In this document: piece after piece, positions 44,182 through 51,743 of the stretch
Position numbering within the stretch: the first letter of the stretch is position 1
Layout: each line of letters starts with the position of its first letter
Notes under the pieces: model-generated
What the model saw: the letters and a program-made list of their open reading frames with translations, nothing else
The model's database searches: none
Told to the model about the DNA's origin: nothing
Made by a program: the position numbers and the translations under genes
NCBI GenBank assembly: GCA_045580485.1
Contig: JAZNNW010000129.1
Location: 1-64,000 of the forward strand
Reading direction: 5' to 3'
DNA: 64,000 nt
From: Avoscillospira sp045580485
Lineage (GTDB): Bacteria; Bacillota; Clostridia; Oscillospirales; Oscillospiraceae

Positions 44182-44641
44182 ATGTCCTGAATGCGGTAAA
44201 CAAGTTAGTGATAAAGCTCCTACTTGTATCAATTGTGGCTGTCCATTAAATTTTCAATCAAAGAAAATCATTAGATATGGAAAACCAACCAAGTCATTCA
44301 AAACGGAAATTTTATTCAAAGAAATTTTCCCCAATTTAGGCTGGGAAGCATTGTATGCCGGACAAGAATATATAGTAATAGATGGTATTACTGAGAATTT
44401 CGCTAAAGATGTATTGCTCAAATTTTCCGGTACGGATTTAAAGTTGGATATAGAAGATTCCTGTGAAGAAGTTCAGTATGCAAGCTACAGAGATCATGAT
44501 ATTATTTCTTGTCCTCGGTGTGGCTCAACAAAGTATCATGCTGGTGCAAGAGGGTATAGCATTGTTACTGGATTTATCGGAAGCGGAAAAACTATGTTGA
44601 CTTGCTTAAAATGCAATCATCGCTGGAATCCGGGAAAATGA
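44168..44641 (+). CDS. Double zinc-ribbon protein (cargo gene B)
   Basis: 157 residues. N-terminal zinc ribbon CPECG...CINCG (residues 5-24), a middle domain of ~85 residues (LFKEIFPNLGWEALYAG), and a second ribbon CPRCGSTKY...CLKCNHRW at the C-terminus. TAAGGAGG precedes the ATG. No enzyme motif. Acts probably with the membrane protein before it; role unknown. Confidence 0.75.
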   Translation: MALIKCPECGKQVSDKAPTCINCGCPLNFQSKKIIRYGKPTKSFKTEILFKEIFPNLGWEALYAGQEYIVIDGITENFAKDVLLKFSGTDLKLDIEDSCEEVQYASYRDHDIISCPRCGSTKYHAGARGYSIVTGFIGSGKTMLTCLKCNHRWNPGK

Positions 44642-44815
44642 ATACATCTCTGCTATATTTAGGACAGTCCCCAATTATGGCAAATAAGATATCCTGCAAA
44701 TCTCTATCGTCATAGCCTTCCAAAAGCACGGAGCGGGACACATCAATGGCGGCAACAGCTCTGCGCATTATTGTAAAGATAGCAGATTTTGTGTTGCAGT
44801 AGGTAGCATCGGCAT
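44599..44815 (-). pseudogene. Gene fragment at the right end of element 1
   Basis: A minus-strand reading through 44643-44815 looks like protein (IMRRAVAAIDVSRSVLLEG...DLQDILFAIIGDCP) but has no ribosome site and runs into the zinc-ribbon gene from behind. Probably the relic of an earlier cargo gene. The rest of the gap 44816-45168 holds a terminator, GGTGTCA repeats, the right att copy and arm repeats of element 2. Confidence 0.4.
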
Positions 44816-44839
44816 TTCAGTTCGCCAAAGCAAAAAAAG

Positions 44840-44871
44840 ACCGATACTCAGTGTTGAGTGTCGGTCATCTT
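44840..44871 (-). terminator. Terminator near right end of element 1
   Basis: GACCGATACTCA / TGAGTGTCGGTC stem with a T-run on the minus strand side; would stop transcription entering from element 2. Confidence 0.7.
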
Positions 44872-44888
44872 TCATATCGGACGCAACT

Positions 44889-44906
44889 GGTGTCAAACTG
44901 GTGTCA
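44889..44906. repeat. GGTGTCA direct repeats (right arm sites)
   Basis: Two GGTGTCA copies 11 bp apart, matching the three copies at the left end of element 1. Confidence 0.6.
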
Positions 44907-44970
44907 AAATCACTCTGACCACTCAAAAAGTCCCCATAATTATGGGCATTTTAAGATAGATTTCAAATCC

Positions 44971-45001
44971 TGCCGTGGCAAATAAACAAGATTTTAATCA
45001 T
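44971..45001. repeat. Attachment site (right copy), relic of the phosphatase start
   Basis: 31-bp partner of 34062-34092. On the minus strand it reads MIKILFICHGRI then a stop, a mimic of the phosphatase N-terminus MIKILFVCHGNI. It marks the junction between elements 1 and 2. Confidence 0.75.
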
Positions 45002-45136
45002 CGATTTTCTTCCTTAAATATACCAATTTATACAAAACTATACCTGGTTATTCGTGACACTTTTGGGTGGTTTGCGCATCTTTGATAACTGTATTTTGGT
45101 TTCCTTTGGTATCGCTTGGTATGGGTTTTCCATCAA

Positions 45137-45177
45137 GTGTCGTAAAAGTGTCGTAAATTCGAGAGTGTTTACGACAC
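45137..45177. repeat. GTGTCGTAAA repeats (arm sites of element 2)
   Basis: Two direct copies (45137-45146, 45148-45157) and one inverted copy TTTACGACAC (45168-45177) that overlaps the int stop. Equivalent in position to the GGTGTCA repeats of element 1 but of different sequence. Confidence 0.6.
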
Positions 45178-46407
45178 TCTTTTTTTACGCGGCAGACGAA
45201 CATTCTCCTGTGGCAGAGAACCGATCTCCAACATCTCTTTCTGGGCATCTTCGTAGCCGATATGGGTGTAGGTGTTCAGGGTAACACCAATGTCGCTGTG
45301 GCCCATAATGTACTGCAATGTCTTGGGATTCATACCGGATTTCGCTGCGTTTGAACAGAAGGTGTGCCTGCATACGTGGGGAGTGATTTTGGGCATCTGC
45401 ACCTTGTAGATGCTGTTGTACTTGTCGCAGATATGCTGAAAGTACTTCTCCCAATGCAGTGCCACCATGGGCATCCCGTTCTTATCCAGATAGAGGAAAC
45501 GGCTTTTACCGCCGATGATGGGTTCTCTTTTCTGCTTCTTTCGGTTTGCGATAATGGTCACAAAGCAGTCCCGCACTTCCGGCGTCATGGGCACCATTCG
45601 AGTTCCGCAACTGGTCTTGGTCGGCTCAATGAGATACTTCATATCACGGGTGCGCTGCAGCTGATGATCGACAATAATGCGATTGTTTTCAAAGTCCACA
45701 TCGTCAACAGTCAAGCCTACAAATTCGGAGATGCGCAGCCCCGTCTTGAAGAGAATGAAAATCCCTTCGTAGTACTTGCAGAAATGCGGGTCATTCCGGA
45801 CAAACTCCAGAAAGGCTCGTTCCTGCTGCCGGCTGATGGCTTCGCGGGTCACGCTGTCGTTGACCACAACCGTGTGCAACTGGAACTCAAAGGGGCTCTT
45901 CGCGAGCCAATCGTTCTCGACAGCCATCCGAAAAGCCGGTCTTACCACACCGCGGATGGAGTAGATTGTGCTGTAACCGCGCCCATCCTCCTGCAGCTTG
46001 ATCAGCCATGCTTTGGCATCGTAGATCTTGACCTTGTCGATCCGTCTTTGGCCAAAGGGTTCCTTCTTGAGGATGTTCACCACAAAATTGTAATTGGCCT
46101 GTGTGTTGTGGCGCACACCTCGTTTTTGGCTGAGGTATCTCTGTACAAGCTCCAGCACCGTCAGATCTCCGCCGCCCGGGATAAGATTGTTGCTCAAGTC
46201 CTTCTGGATCTGCTGTTCTTTTTCTCTGAGAGAAAGGTCGTTCCGCTTACCTTTGGGTACTGTATCAGATGGTGTCAACTTCCAACTGTAAACAGTTCTC
46301 CGCTTGCCACCGGCATCCTGATACTTGTATTCGTACTTACCATCCTTGCGCTGGCTCTCTCCGTTCCATAATCTTCGACCCTTATGGTCTTTTCTTATTT
46401 CGGACAT
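45169..46407 (-). CDS. Tyrosine-type integrase of element 2
   Basis: 412-residue Int, clearly related to the integrase at 34.3 kb (same domain order, KTGLRISE, HVCRHTF, IMGHSD, LNTYTH). AAAGGAG precedes ATG 46407. It lies 168 bp from the second att copy, the same geometry as element 1, so both enzymes probably use the phosphatase start as target. GC is higher than in its neighbours, closer to the core genome. Confidence 0.94.
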   Translation of the reverse strand: MSEIRKDHKGRRLWNGESQRKDGKYEYKYQDAGGKRRTVYSWKLTPSDTVPKGKRNDLSLREKEQQIQKDLSNNLIPGGGDLTVLELVQRYLSQKRGVRHNTQANYNFVVNILKKEPFGQRRIDKVKIYDAKAWLIKLQEDGRGYSTIYSIRGVVRPAFRMAVENDWLAKSPFEFQLHTVVVNDSVTREAISRQQERAFLEFVRNDPHFCKYYEGIFILFKTGLRISEFVGLTVDDVDFENNRIIVDHQLQRTRDMKYLIEPTKTSCGTRMVPMTPEVRDCFVTIIANRKKQKREPIIGGKSRFLYLDKNGMPMVALHWEKYFQHICDKYNSIYKVQMPKITPHVCRHTFCSNAAKSGMNPKTLQYIMGHSDIGVTLNTYTHIGYEDAQKEMLEIGSLPQENVRLPRKKRVS

Positions 46408-46498
46408 CAATGTCTCCTTTCTTAGGGAAAAGAGCCGAGCTATGATGTGTTTACTATATCACATATCCGGCTTATTTTCTACATGGGAGTTTGGTCTT

Positions 46499-46729
46499 TT
46501 AGATGGCGGTCATATGTTCATCCAGATACTGCTCAAACAGCTTCCGCTTGATTTGTGGACGGGTTCCGTTCCAGAGGATGTAGTTGGCATTGGGATTTTC
46601 CTCAATCAGTTTCCGCATCTTTTTATCTCCAATGCGGAAATACTTGGCGGCCTCCTGCACACTCAGGGTGTACTTCCTCCAAATCGGGATATCGCTATAA
46701 TCAAAAGTTTGTTTTTCTTCTCTGGACAT
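46499..46729 (-). CDS. Excisionase-like protein of element 2
   Basis: 76 residues with the Xis-type winged helix (LSVQEAAKYFRIGDKKMRKLI) and basic end. I chose ATG 46729: AGGAAG lies 9 bases before it, too close to the ATG at 46735. Directly upstream of the second int. Confidence 0.83.
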   Translation of the reverse strand: MSREEKQTFDYSDIPIWRKYTLSVQEAAKYFRIGDKKMRKLIEENPNANYILWNGTRPQIKRKLFEQYLDEHMTAI

Positions 46730-47076
46730 AGACATCAACTTCCTGCTTTGTACTCGTCTGCACTTTACGGGTGCAAAAGTGTAGATTAACATAATGTTAT
46801 TCTGGGAATGAAGAGTATCTCTACCTGCAGAATAAAACGGGATACAGCTGAAGTCAACCCCAAATATTGAATTTTTTTGGTAGAAATGAAAATCGAACCC
46901 CATCTGATGGGGTATAATTTCGAATTTTTAACAATGATTAGTGAATAAGAAGTTAGAAATTCTTGAAAATTGAGTTTATAAAGTTAGGTATTAGTGTGCA
47001 AAATGTAAGGTTTACATAATCTTAAACAATTTTCGAGTTTTTAATTTGAAAATCGGAAATTATATGATGCCTCCCT
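46730..47076. other. AT-rich gap without a recognisable gene
   Basis: About 350 bp, strongly AT-rich. I see no ORF with a ribosome site, no strong hairpin and no clear promoter. Confidence 0.5.
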
Positions 47077-47946
47077 TTATTGGCTCCCGGAATGGACAGG
47101 ATAGGTTTTCAGCAGATCATCAATGGGTACTTCCAGAAGCTCAGAAATCTTTTGATAGATGGTGACAGGACAAGAACGGACTCCCTTTTCATAAAGACAC
47201 AGATGGTTTTGCAAAATATTCAGCATTTCTGCCAGTTGAGTTTGGGTCAAATTACGTTGCTGTCGGTGGTAGGTAATGCCACAGATATCGGTGCTTCTGG
47301 GTGTCATGGAGCAAGTGTAATTGCTGGGATAGATCTGCAGAGGACTCATGGTGGCAAAATCCAAAACATCCAGCTGCTGGTTAGGCTGTCCCCAGTTGGA
47401 GAAACGGTAGATCAGATAAGACTTCCCCAACTGGGTCACCTTTTTGGCAGTATCATGTTCACGACTGGTAAGGGTAAAGTCGGTATCCGAAGGTCCTTCT
47501 GTAGTTTTGACTTCAATAAAGATCGGTTTGGCATTTTCGTCAAAGGAAAGAATATCATAACCGGGGGAGTGCGTTCGCAGCTTGTAGTAGGGCAGTACCA
47601 GATGGGAAAGGGTGGGGGAAATCCTGGTGACTCTTTCTTGTTCCATGCGAAGCGCTTCATCTTCACCATTACGACCGATCTTCGAACGAGCACCTTCCTT
47701 ACACTTGCAATACGGACGATGAGGATGGGTGTCAAAGAAAGACAAGGGGACAGTGGTGAAATCGTTGGTAACCAGCGTATGGACGGGAACATCCAATACG
47801 GCAGCCAGCCGTCTGTATTTCTCGATACTCCCATAGGGGGGACGGGACTCCATTTCGCTGAGATCGGCCTGTGTGATGTTTGCCTGCTTGGCCAAGGTCA
47901 CTTGGTTGATGCCCAGATACTCTCGAAGAACTGTAATGATGTGCAT
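47077..47946 (-). CDS. HTH-DUF3883-HTH protein
   Basis: 289 residues in three parts: an N-terminal XRE helix-turn-helix (1-55, NQVTLAKQANITQADLSEMESR), a central DUF3883-like domain (about 115-215, with FIEVKTTEG), and a C-terminal second XRE helix-turn-helix (about 230-280). DUF3883 is related to PD-(D/E)XK nucleases; the E-V-K here fits the E-x-K part, and GYDILSFD may supply the Asp. GGAGGTATAC precedes ATG 47946. Repeated GACTGACA-type motifs in the promoter suggest autoregulation. Confidence 0.75.
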   Translation of the reverse strand: MHIITVLREYLGINQVTLAKQANITQADLSEMESRPPYGSIEKYRRLAAVLDVPVHTLVTNDFTTVPLSFFDTHPHRPYCKCKEGARSKIGRNGEDEALRMEQERVTRISPTLSHLVLPYYKLRTHSPGYDILSFDENAKPIFIEVKTTEGPSDTDFTLTSREHDTAKKVTQLGKSYLIYRFSNWGQPNQQLDVLDFATMSPLQIYPSNYTCSMTPRSTDICGITYHRQQRNLTQTQLAEMLNILQNHLCLYEKGVRSCPVTIYQKISELLEVPIDDLLKTYPVHSGSQ

Positions 47947-47965
47947 ATGTATACCTCCAAATAAG

Positions 47966-48089
47966 TTGACTGACAAATATAGAATAATGTATGTCGACTG
48001 ATTTTGCAAGATGGCATAATACACAAATTAAAAGGCGACTGACACAACATGTTGCATAAGTTGACTTATTGAGAGAATTGGACTATACT
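47966..48089. promoter_or_regulatory. Divergent promoters with repeated operator motif
   Basis: Minus promoter TTGCAA (48004-48009), 17 bp, TATTCT (47981-47986). Plus promoter TTGACT (48061-48066), 17 bp, TATACT (48084-48089). The motif GTTGACTGACA, GTCGACTGA, GCGACTGACA, GTTGACTTA occurs four times across the region, probably bound by the HTH-DUF3883-HTH protein. Confidence 0.6.
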
Positions 48090-48107
48090 TTATCTGAGGT
48101 GGTAAGT

Positions 48108-48302
48108 ATGTCTTCGGAAGCTCATAGAAAAGCTGTGGCAAAATTTCAGGCCACAAAGGCACGGGTCAATATCTGGATGTCCCCGGAAGGGAAAGAGAAG
48201 CTAACGGCTCACGCCGGAACAACACCGGAGAAGTCTGTGCAAAAATATTTACTGCGCCTGATCAAAGAGGACGCAGGGATTGACTGTGATCCAAAAGAGT
48301 AA
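48108..48302 (+). CDS. Small ribbon-helix-helix-like protein (64 aa)
   Basis: 64 residues. After a basic start, ARVNIWMSPEGKEKLTAHA followed by a helix resembles a short ribbon-helix-helix DNA-binding protein. GAGGTGG precedes ATG 48108, which I prefer to the upstream start inside the promoter. Divergent from the HTH-DUF3883-HTH gene under shared motifs. Confidence 0.65.
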   Translation: MSSEAHRKAVAKFQATKARVNIWMSPEGKEKLTAHAGTTPEKSVQKYLLRLIKEDAGIDCDPKE

Positions 48303-48321
48303 CGCACATATGGACAGAAAA

Positions 48322-48350
48322 GATCGAGGGCGAAATTACCCTCGATCATT
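48322..48350 (+). terminator. Terminator after small RHH gene
   Basis: GATCGAGGG / CCCTCGATC stem followed by a T-containing run. Confidence 0.75.
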
Positions 48351-48478
48351 GTCTTTTGTATCTCAAAAAATAGGTTTCAAAAAGTGCTCAAAAACCCGCA
48401 TTGTTTCGTTGTAAAAAGTAGATTAACAAGCACTGGGTGTATAGTGTCATCCAACTATGACACAATCCACCCGTTTTA

Positions 48479-48590
48479 GGGGTCTCCTACCCCTATTACC
48501 CCGCCTCCATAAAAACAGCTGTTCTTAGTGGAGTTGCGTGTGATACACGCAATCGGTTACACCTCAAGGATTGGTGGTTCCACCCCCCAA
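48479..48590. other. Possible oriT region
   Basis: The gap 48303-48614 has no ORF but holds inverted repeats AGGGGT/ACCCCT (48479-48495), TTGCGTGT/ACACGCAA (48532-48550) and GGTGGTTCCACC (about 48575-48586), directly upstream of a mobilisation-like gene. This is a typical place and form for a transfer origin; inference. Confidence 0.4.
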
Positions 48591-48614
48591 AACCCTCAAA
48601 AAGGAGAATGAAAT

Positions 48615-49436
48615 ATGCCGAGAAAAAAGAAAAAAACATCTTCTGAAACAAGAGCAGTAGAGATTTTTGCACTTAGATTCCCTCTCTCCAATAGCGTTTA
48701 TGTGGGTCGTTCCACATGTAGAAAGCACTGGGATCTTTACGATTATTACTACAAAGGAAGGAATATAACGACGAAAAAAGCGGTAGAACAGCACATTGCA
48801 AAGGATGTATACCCTCAATTATTCATTCTGGATACGGTGGAAAAAACAAAATATGCTGCGTATCAAGAGCGTCTTGCATGGTATAAATACTTTATACAGC
48901 ATGGTTTTTCTGTTGAATGTGAGCCTTCAACAAAGGATATTCTTTCTGATTTTGACGGAAAAGCAGAGGAAATTTATCAGAAAATTAAAGATTTTCCACT
49001 TGATTCGATTATTGCGCCGGAGAAAGATGTCGCTGCTGGATATAGAAGAAAAAAGCCTGACCAAACAGTTCCAAAAGAAAATCCGAGGTATAATGTCAGA
49101 TTTACAGCCAAAGAGTATGAGATTGTTAAAGCCAAAGCAGCAGAATTCGGAATGTCGATTAATGATTTTTTGGTTTCATCGGCAATAAAATCTATTATTA
49201 ACAGAATAGAGTTTGATGTCTATCCGATTATAGAATGTACGAATAAAATAGACCAGATCAGCTGTAAATTGGATGGTTTAATCAGTACAATCATTCTATC
49301 TAGGGTGTATTTTCCTGCTGATATTGCAGAAATAAAGGATATTGAAAATAAGCTTATCGAGACAATCGATGGCCTTAAAGGTTACTTAATAGATGAGGTG
49401 TACGATATTGAACGCAAGGTGAATAGGTACAGGTAA
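48615..49436 (+). CDS. MobC-like protein with GIY-YIG-like N-terminal part
   Basis: 273 residues. The N-terminal ~110 residues contain NSVYVGRST followed by a basic/aromatic stretch, weakly like a GIY-YIG domain. Residues ~160-200 (YNVRFTAKEYEIVKAKAAEFGMSINDFL) match the ribbon-helix-helix of MobC-type relaxosome proteins. The rest is helical. AAAGGAG precedes the ATG. The frame remains open after the TAA for 35 codons. No relaxase is next to it. Confidence 0.55.
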   Translation: MPRKKKKTSSETRAVEIFALRFPLSNSVYVGRSTCRKHWDLYDYYYKGRNITTKKAVEQHIAKDVYPQLFILDTVEKTKYAAYQERLAWYKYFIQHGFSVECEPSTKDILSDFDGKAEEIYQKIKDFPLDSIIAPEKDVAAGYRRKKPDQTVPKENPRYNVRFTAKEYEIVKAKAAEFGMSINDFLVSSAIKSIINRIEFDVYPIIECTNKIDQISCKLDGLISTIILSRVYFPADIAEIKDIENKLIETIDGLKGYLIDEVYDIERKVNRYR

Positions 49437-49544
49437 ACTAATGGAACCCCCAATTTGTTTCCTCGCGATGAGATTGTAGAAGCAAACAAAAATAAGAAAA
49501 TTTCGCAGATATTGCATGCGGTAATCATTAAAGATTTGGATTAA
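49437..49544 (+). pseudogene. In-frame extension beyond the MobC-like stop
   Basis: After TAA 49434-49436 the same frame continues as TNGTPNLFPRDEIVEANKNK and on to TAA 49542-49544, with protein-like composition and a terminator right after it. Suggests that the stop interrupts a once longer gene (a single C-to-T change of CAA would do it). Confidence 0.4.
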
Positions 49545-49551
49545 TAACTTT

Positions 49552-49590
49552 ACACCCGGGTTCCGCAGGGAACCGGGGTGTTTGTTTGAA
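49552..49590 (+). terminator. Terminator after MobC-like gene
   Basis: ACACCCGGGTTCC / GGGAACCGGGGTGT stem with a TTTGTTTG tail. Confidence 0.85.
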
Positions 49591-49644
49591 AAAAGAGTTT
49601 GCTGACTGTCGGCAATATTTTGGAATAACAGATGATATAATTGT

Positions 49645-49673
49645 TTGATATTTTGCCGATAAAGTGATATAAT
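49645..49673 (+). promoter_or_regulatory. Sigma-A promoter of fic gene
   Basis: TTGATA (49645-49650), 17-bp spacer, TATAAT (49668-49673), 30 bp before the ATG. CGGCAA and TTTTGCCG motifs surround it (three copies) and may bind the protein's own HTH domain. Confidence 0.7.
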
Positions 49674-49703
49674 GAATGTAAGAACTTTTGCCGGGAGGTA
49701 GTT

Positions 49704-50591
49704 ATGGAGTACGTATCTGTTGCCAAAATGGCAGAAATCTGGGAGATTTCCGAACGAAGTGTGCGAAATTATTGTGCCAATGGCAGGATTGATGGAGCAA
49801 AGATTATCGGCAAGACTTGGTACATTCCGGAGACGGCACAGAAGCCGGAGCGGGTAAATAAGAAAAAGAGTACAGTGACTTTGCTGCAGATCCTTCGGGA
49901 ACAGAAAGCTGCCAAAATGACCGGTGGGATTTATCATAAGGTGCAGATCGATCTGACATACAACTCCAATCATATGGAAGGTAGTCGGCTGACGCACGAT
50001 CAGACTCGGTACATCTTTGAAACGAACACCATTGGTTTTGAGAACGAAGCGGTGAATGTGGATGATGTGATCGAAACGGCTAATCACTTCCGCTGCATCG
50101 ATATGGTGATCGACCAGGCAGGAAATATGCTGACGGAGAAATTCATCAAGGAGTTGCATGGAACCTTAAAGACGGGTACCAGCGATAGCCGCAAGGATTG
50201 GTTTGCAGTAGGCGAATATAAGAAGTTCCCCAATGAAGTAGGGGGAAGGGTCACTGCGTTACCTGAAAATGTAGCATTCGAAATGCGAAATCTGTTGGGG
50301 AACTATAATTCCCTAACGACCAAGACTTTTGAAGACATTGTAGCCTTCCATGTGGCCTTTGAACGCATCCATCCCTTCCAGGACGGAAATGGCCGCGTGG
50401 GCCGTCTGATCCTCTTCAAGGAATGTCTGAAGCACAATATCGTGCCGTTTATCATTGAAGATGATCTGAAGCTGTTTTACTACCGTGGTCTGAAGGAATG
50501 GGACAACGAAAAGGGCTTCCTTATGGATACCTGCCTCACCGCCCAAGACCGCTTCAAGGCATATCTGGACTATTTCAGAATTGCATATTGA
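49704..50591 (+). CDS. Fic-family protein with N-terminal HTH
   Basis: 295 residues. N-terminal MerR/excisionase-like HTH (1-47, SVAKMAEIWEISERSVRNY) and C-terminal Fic domain with the complete motif HPFQDGNGRVGR near 227-238, so it should transfer AMP or a similar group to a protein. SNHMEG before the Fic domain matches the inhibitory motif [S/T]xxxE[G/N], as in class II (self-inhibited) Fic proteins. Widespread gene often near mobile DNA; may regulate its own promoter. GGGAGG precedes the ATG. Confidence 0.9.
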   Translation: MEYVSVAKMAEIWEISERSVRNYCANGRIDGAKIIGKTWYIPETAQKPERVNKKKSTVTLLQILREQKAAKMTGGIYHKVQIDLTYNSNHMEGSRLTHDQTRYIFETNTIGFENEAVNVDDVIETANHFRCIDMVIDQAGNMLTEKFIKELHGTLKTGTSDSRKDWFAVGEYKKFPNEVGGRVTALPENVAFEMRNLLGNYNSLTTKTFEDIVAFHVAFERIHPFQDGNGRVGRLILFKECLKHNIVPFIIEDDLKLFYYRGLKEWDNEKGFLMDTCLTAQDRFKAYLDYFRIAY

Positions 50592-50596
50592 TATAA

Positions 50597-50640
50597 AAGC
50601 CCCCGGAAACTGACTAGTATTGTAGTTTCCGGGGCTTGTG
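50597..50640 (+). terminator. Terminator after fic
   Basis: AAGCCCCCGGAAACT / AGTTTCCGGGGCTT stem-loop directly behind the stop. Confidence 0.8.
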
Positions 50641-50674
50641 CTCATGTGACGCTTTCGCTAACTTCCTACAGGGC

Positions 50675-50904
50675 GTAGGAATGAATGGTGGAGCTGAGGC
50701 GTTGATGCTCATTATAGCAAAAAAGCAAAGATGACGGGACTGGCTAAAATGGCTATAACACCCGACATGATAAGGAAATCCATCGTGCTATTTTTACTGT
50801 CCAAAACTGATTTTAGAGGGGTAAGGGAGGATCATATGAGCAATCGTCCTATCGCCAACACTCAAAATCAGCCCTCTGGATGCCAAAATCTGTTGCTAAA
50901 ATGG
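50675..50904. repeat. 230-bp direct repeat, copy A
   Basis: Aligns without gaps to 58101-58330. The first ~75 bases are about 90% identical (GAATGAATGGTGGAGCTGAGG...), the middle is diverged, and the ends agree again (CCAAAATCTGTTGCTAAAATGG). The closing motif TTGCTAAAATGG recurs at 50934. No ORF in this copy is convincing. The gap 50592-51055 is otherwise empty. Confidence 0.75.
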
Positions 50905-51055
50905 ACATTAATCATATACGCACATGGGGGACTTGTTGCTAAAATGGGCAATAATGAGGTTCCGATCATGCCTGTACTATTTTTTGTGCATAGCATGTTG
51001 TATTCTTTTGGACATAGAACCAATGAGTCATAAATACAGATGAGAAGGTGATTAT

Positions 51056-51655
51056 GTGGGTTGTATGGTCGAGGCACTGCGAAGCGGCTATCGGATGATA
51101 GTTGCATATCTTCGGAGCAACCGCAAATGGTGCTGGATGACGGTGCTCGCACTTGCAGAAATACTTGTATTCGCGTGTCTGCATACGGACGCTGATCATC
51201 ATTATGAGATATATTTGGCGGAGACGATGGGGCAGTACGATGCGTTGCTGGGGCATATATTCTGGGAAAACCTCCGAACTGCCTTGATGACAGTGCTGAT
51301 TGGCTCGATTCCGTTTGGTATTGGTATTTTATTTAACTCGTATTTCACATGTTCCGGGTTGGTTGCAACAGCGAAACTGCTGTTGCCCAGAGTCGGTGGG
51401 ATGAGTCTTCTGCTGAGTGTTGCACCGCACGGCATTTTTGAAATTCCTGCGATCGTTTTTAGTTTCATACTTTCTGTGCTATGGAGCAGAGCGATCACTT
51501 TCGTACTGCTTCGGTTGCGCAGGGAAAAGTCAAAACTGAAAACAGATTGCAAGTTCCTGTTCCAGGCTGTTGTTTTTGTGTTGATTCCTCTGACTCTGGT
51601 TGCTGCCGTAACAGAGACATACATCTCTGCATTGGTTATTGAGATGATAATCTGA
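51056..51655 (+). CDS. SpoIIM-family (DUF95) membrane protein
   Basis: 199 residues with about five hydrophobic segments; the arrangement (first segment near 27-45, large loop, then LMTVLIGSIPFGIGILFNS and HGIFEIPAIVFS) is that of SpoIIM/DUF95 proteins. HGxxEIPA is the family motif. The start is probably GTG 51056 (AAGGTG 6 bases upstream). In an accessory region it need not act in sporulation; distant copies occur as cargo of mobile DNA. Confidence 0.75.
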   Translation: MGCMVEALRSGYRMIVAYLRSNRKWCWMTVLALAEILVFACLHTDADHHYEIYLAETMGQYDALLGHIFWENLRTALMTVLIGSIPFGIGILFNSYFTCSGLVATAKLLLPRVGGMSLLLSVAPHGIFEIPAIVFSFILSVLWSRAITFVLLRLRREKSKLKTDCKFLFQAVVFVLIPLTLVAAVTETYISALVIEMII

Positions 51656-51678
51656 ATAGAAACCGGCTAAAACACGGC

Positions 51679-51727
51679 CATACACCCTGTACAAATGATT
51701 GTACAGGGTGTATGCTATTATTATAGA
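51679..51727 (+). promoter_or_regulatory. WYL-gene promoter with perfect 16-bp inverted repeat
   Basis: CATACACCCTGTACAA, 4-base loop, exact complement (51679-51714). The right arm covers the -35 TTGTAC (51699-51704); 17 bp later -10 TATAGA (51722-51727). WYL repressors such as CapW and BrxR bind inverted repeats in their own promoters, so this is a likely operator. Confidence 0.75.
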
Positions 51728-51743
51728 AAAGGAGGCGATGGCT

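Larger units (their letters stand above)
34062..45001. mobile_element. Integrative element 1 (about 10.9 kb)
   Basis: Bounded by the 31-bp repeats with int and xis at the left end. Contents: NTPase, XRE regulators, ArdC, short tyrosine recombinase, integrase-fold protein and a two-gene cargo unit. Lower GC than the flanks. No relaxase, coupling protein, capsid or terminase, so it is either a satellite/mobilisable element or a decayed one. Confidence 0.75.

Noticed and set aside
48530..48600. tRNA-like appearance (GGTGGTTCCACC and flanking stems)
   Set aside because: No acceptor stem, anticodon arm or T-loop consensus; fits an oriT-like set of hairpins better.
50731..51033. 100-codon ORF after fic
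   Set aside because: Lies over the 230-bp repeat, lacks a ribosome site, and the frame is not kept in the other repeat copy.
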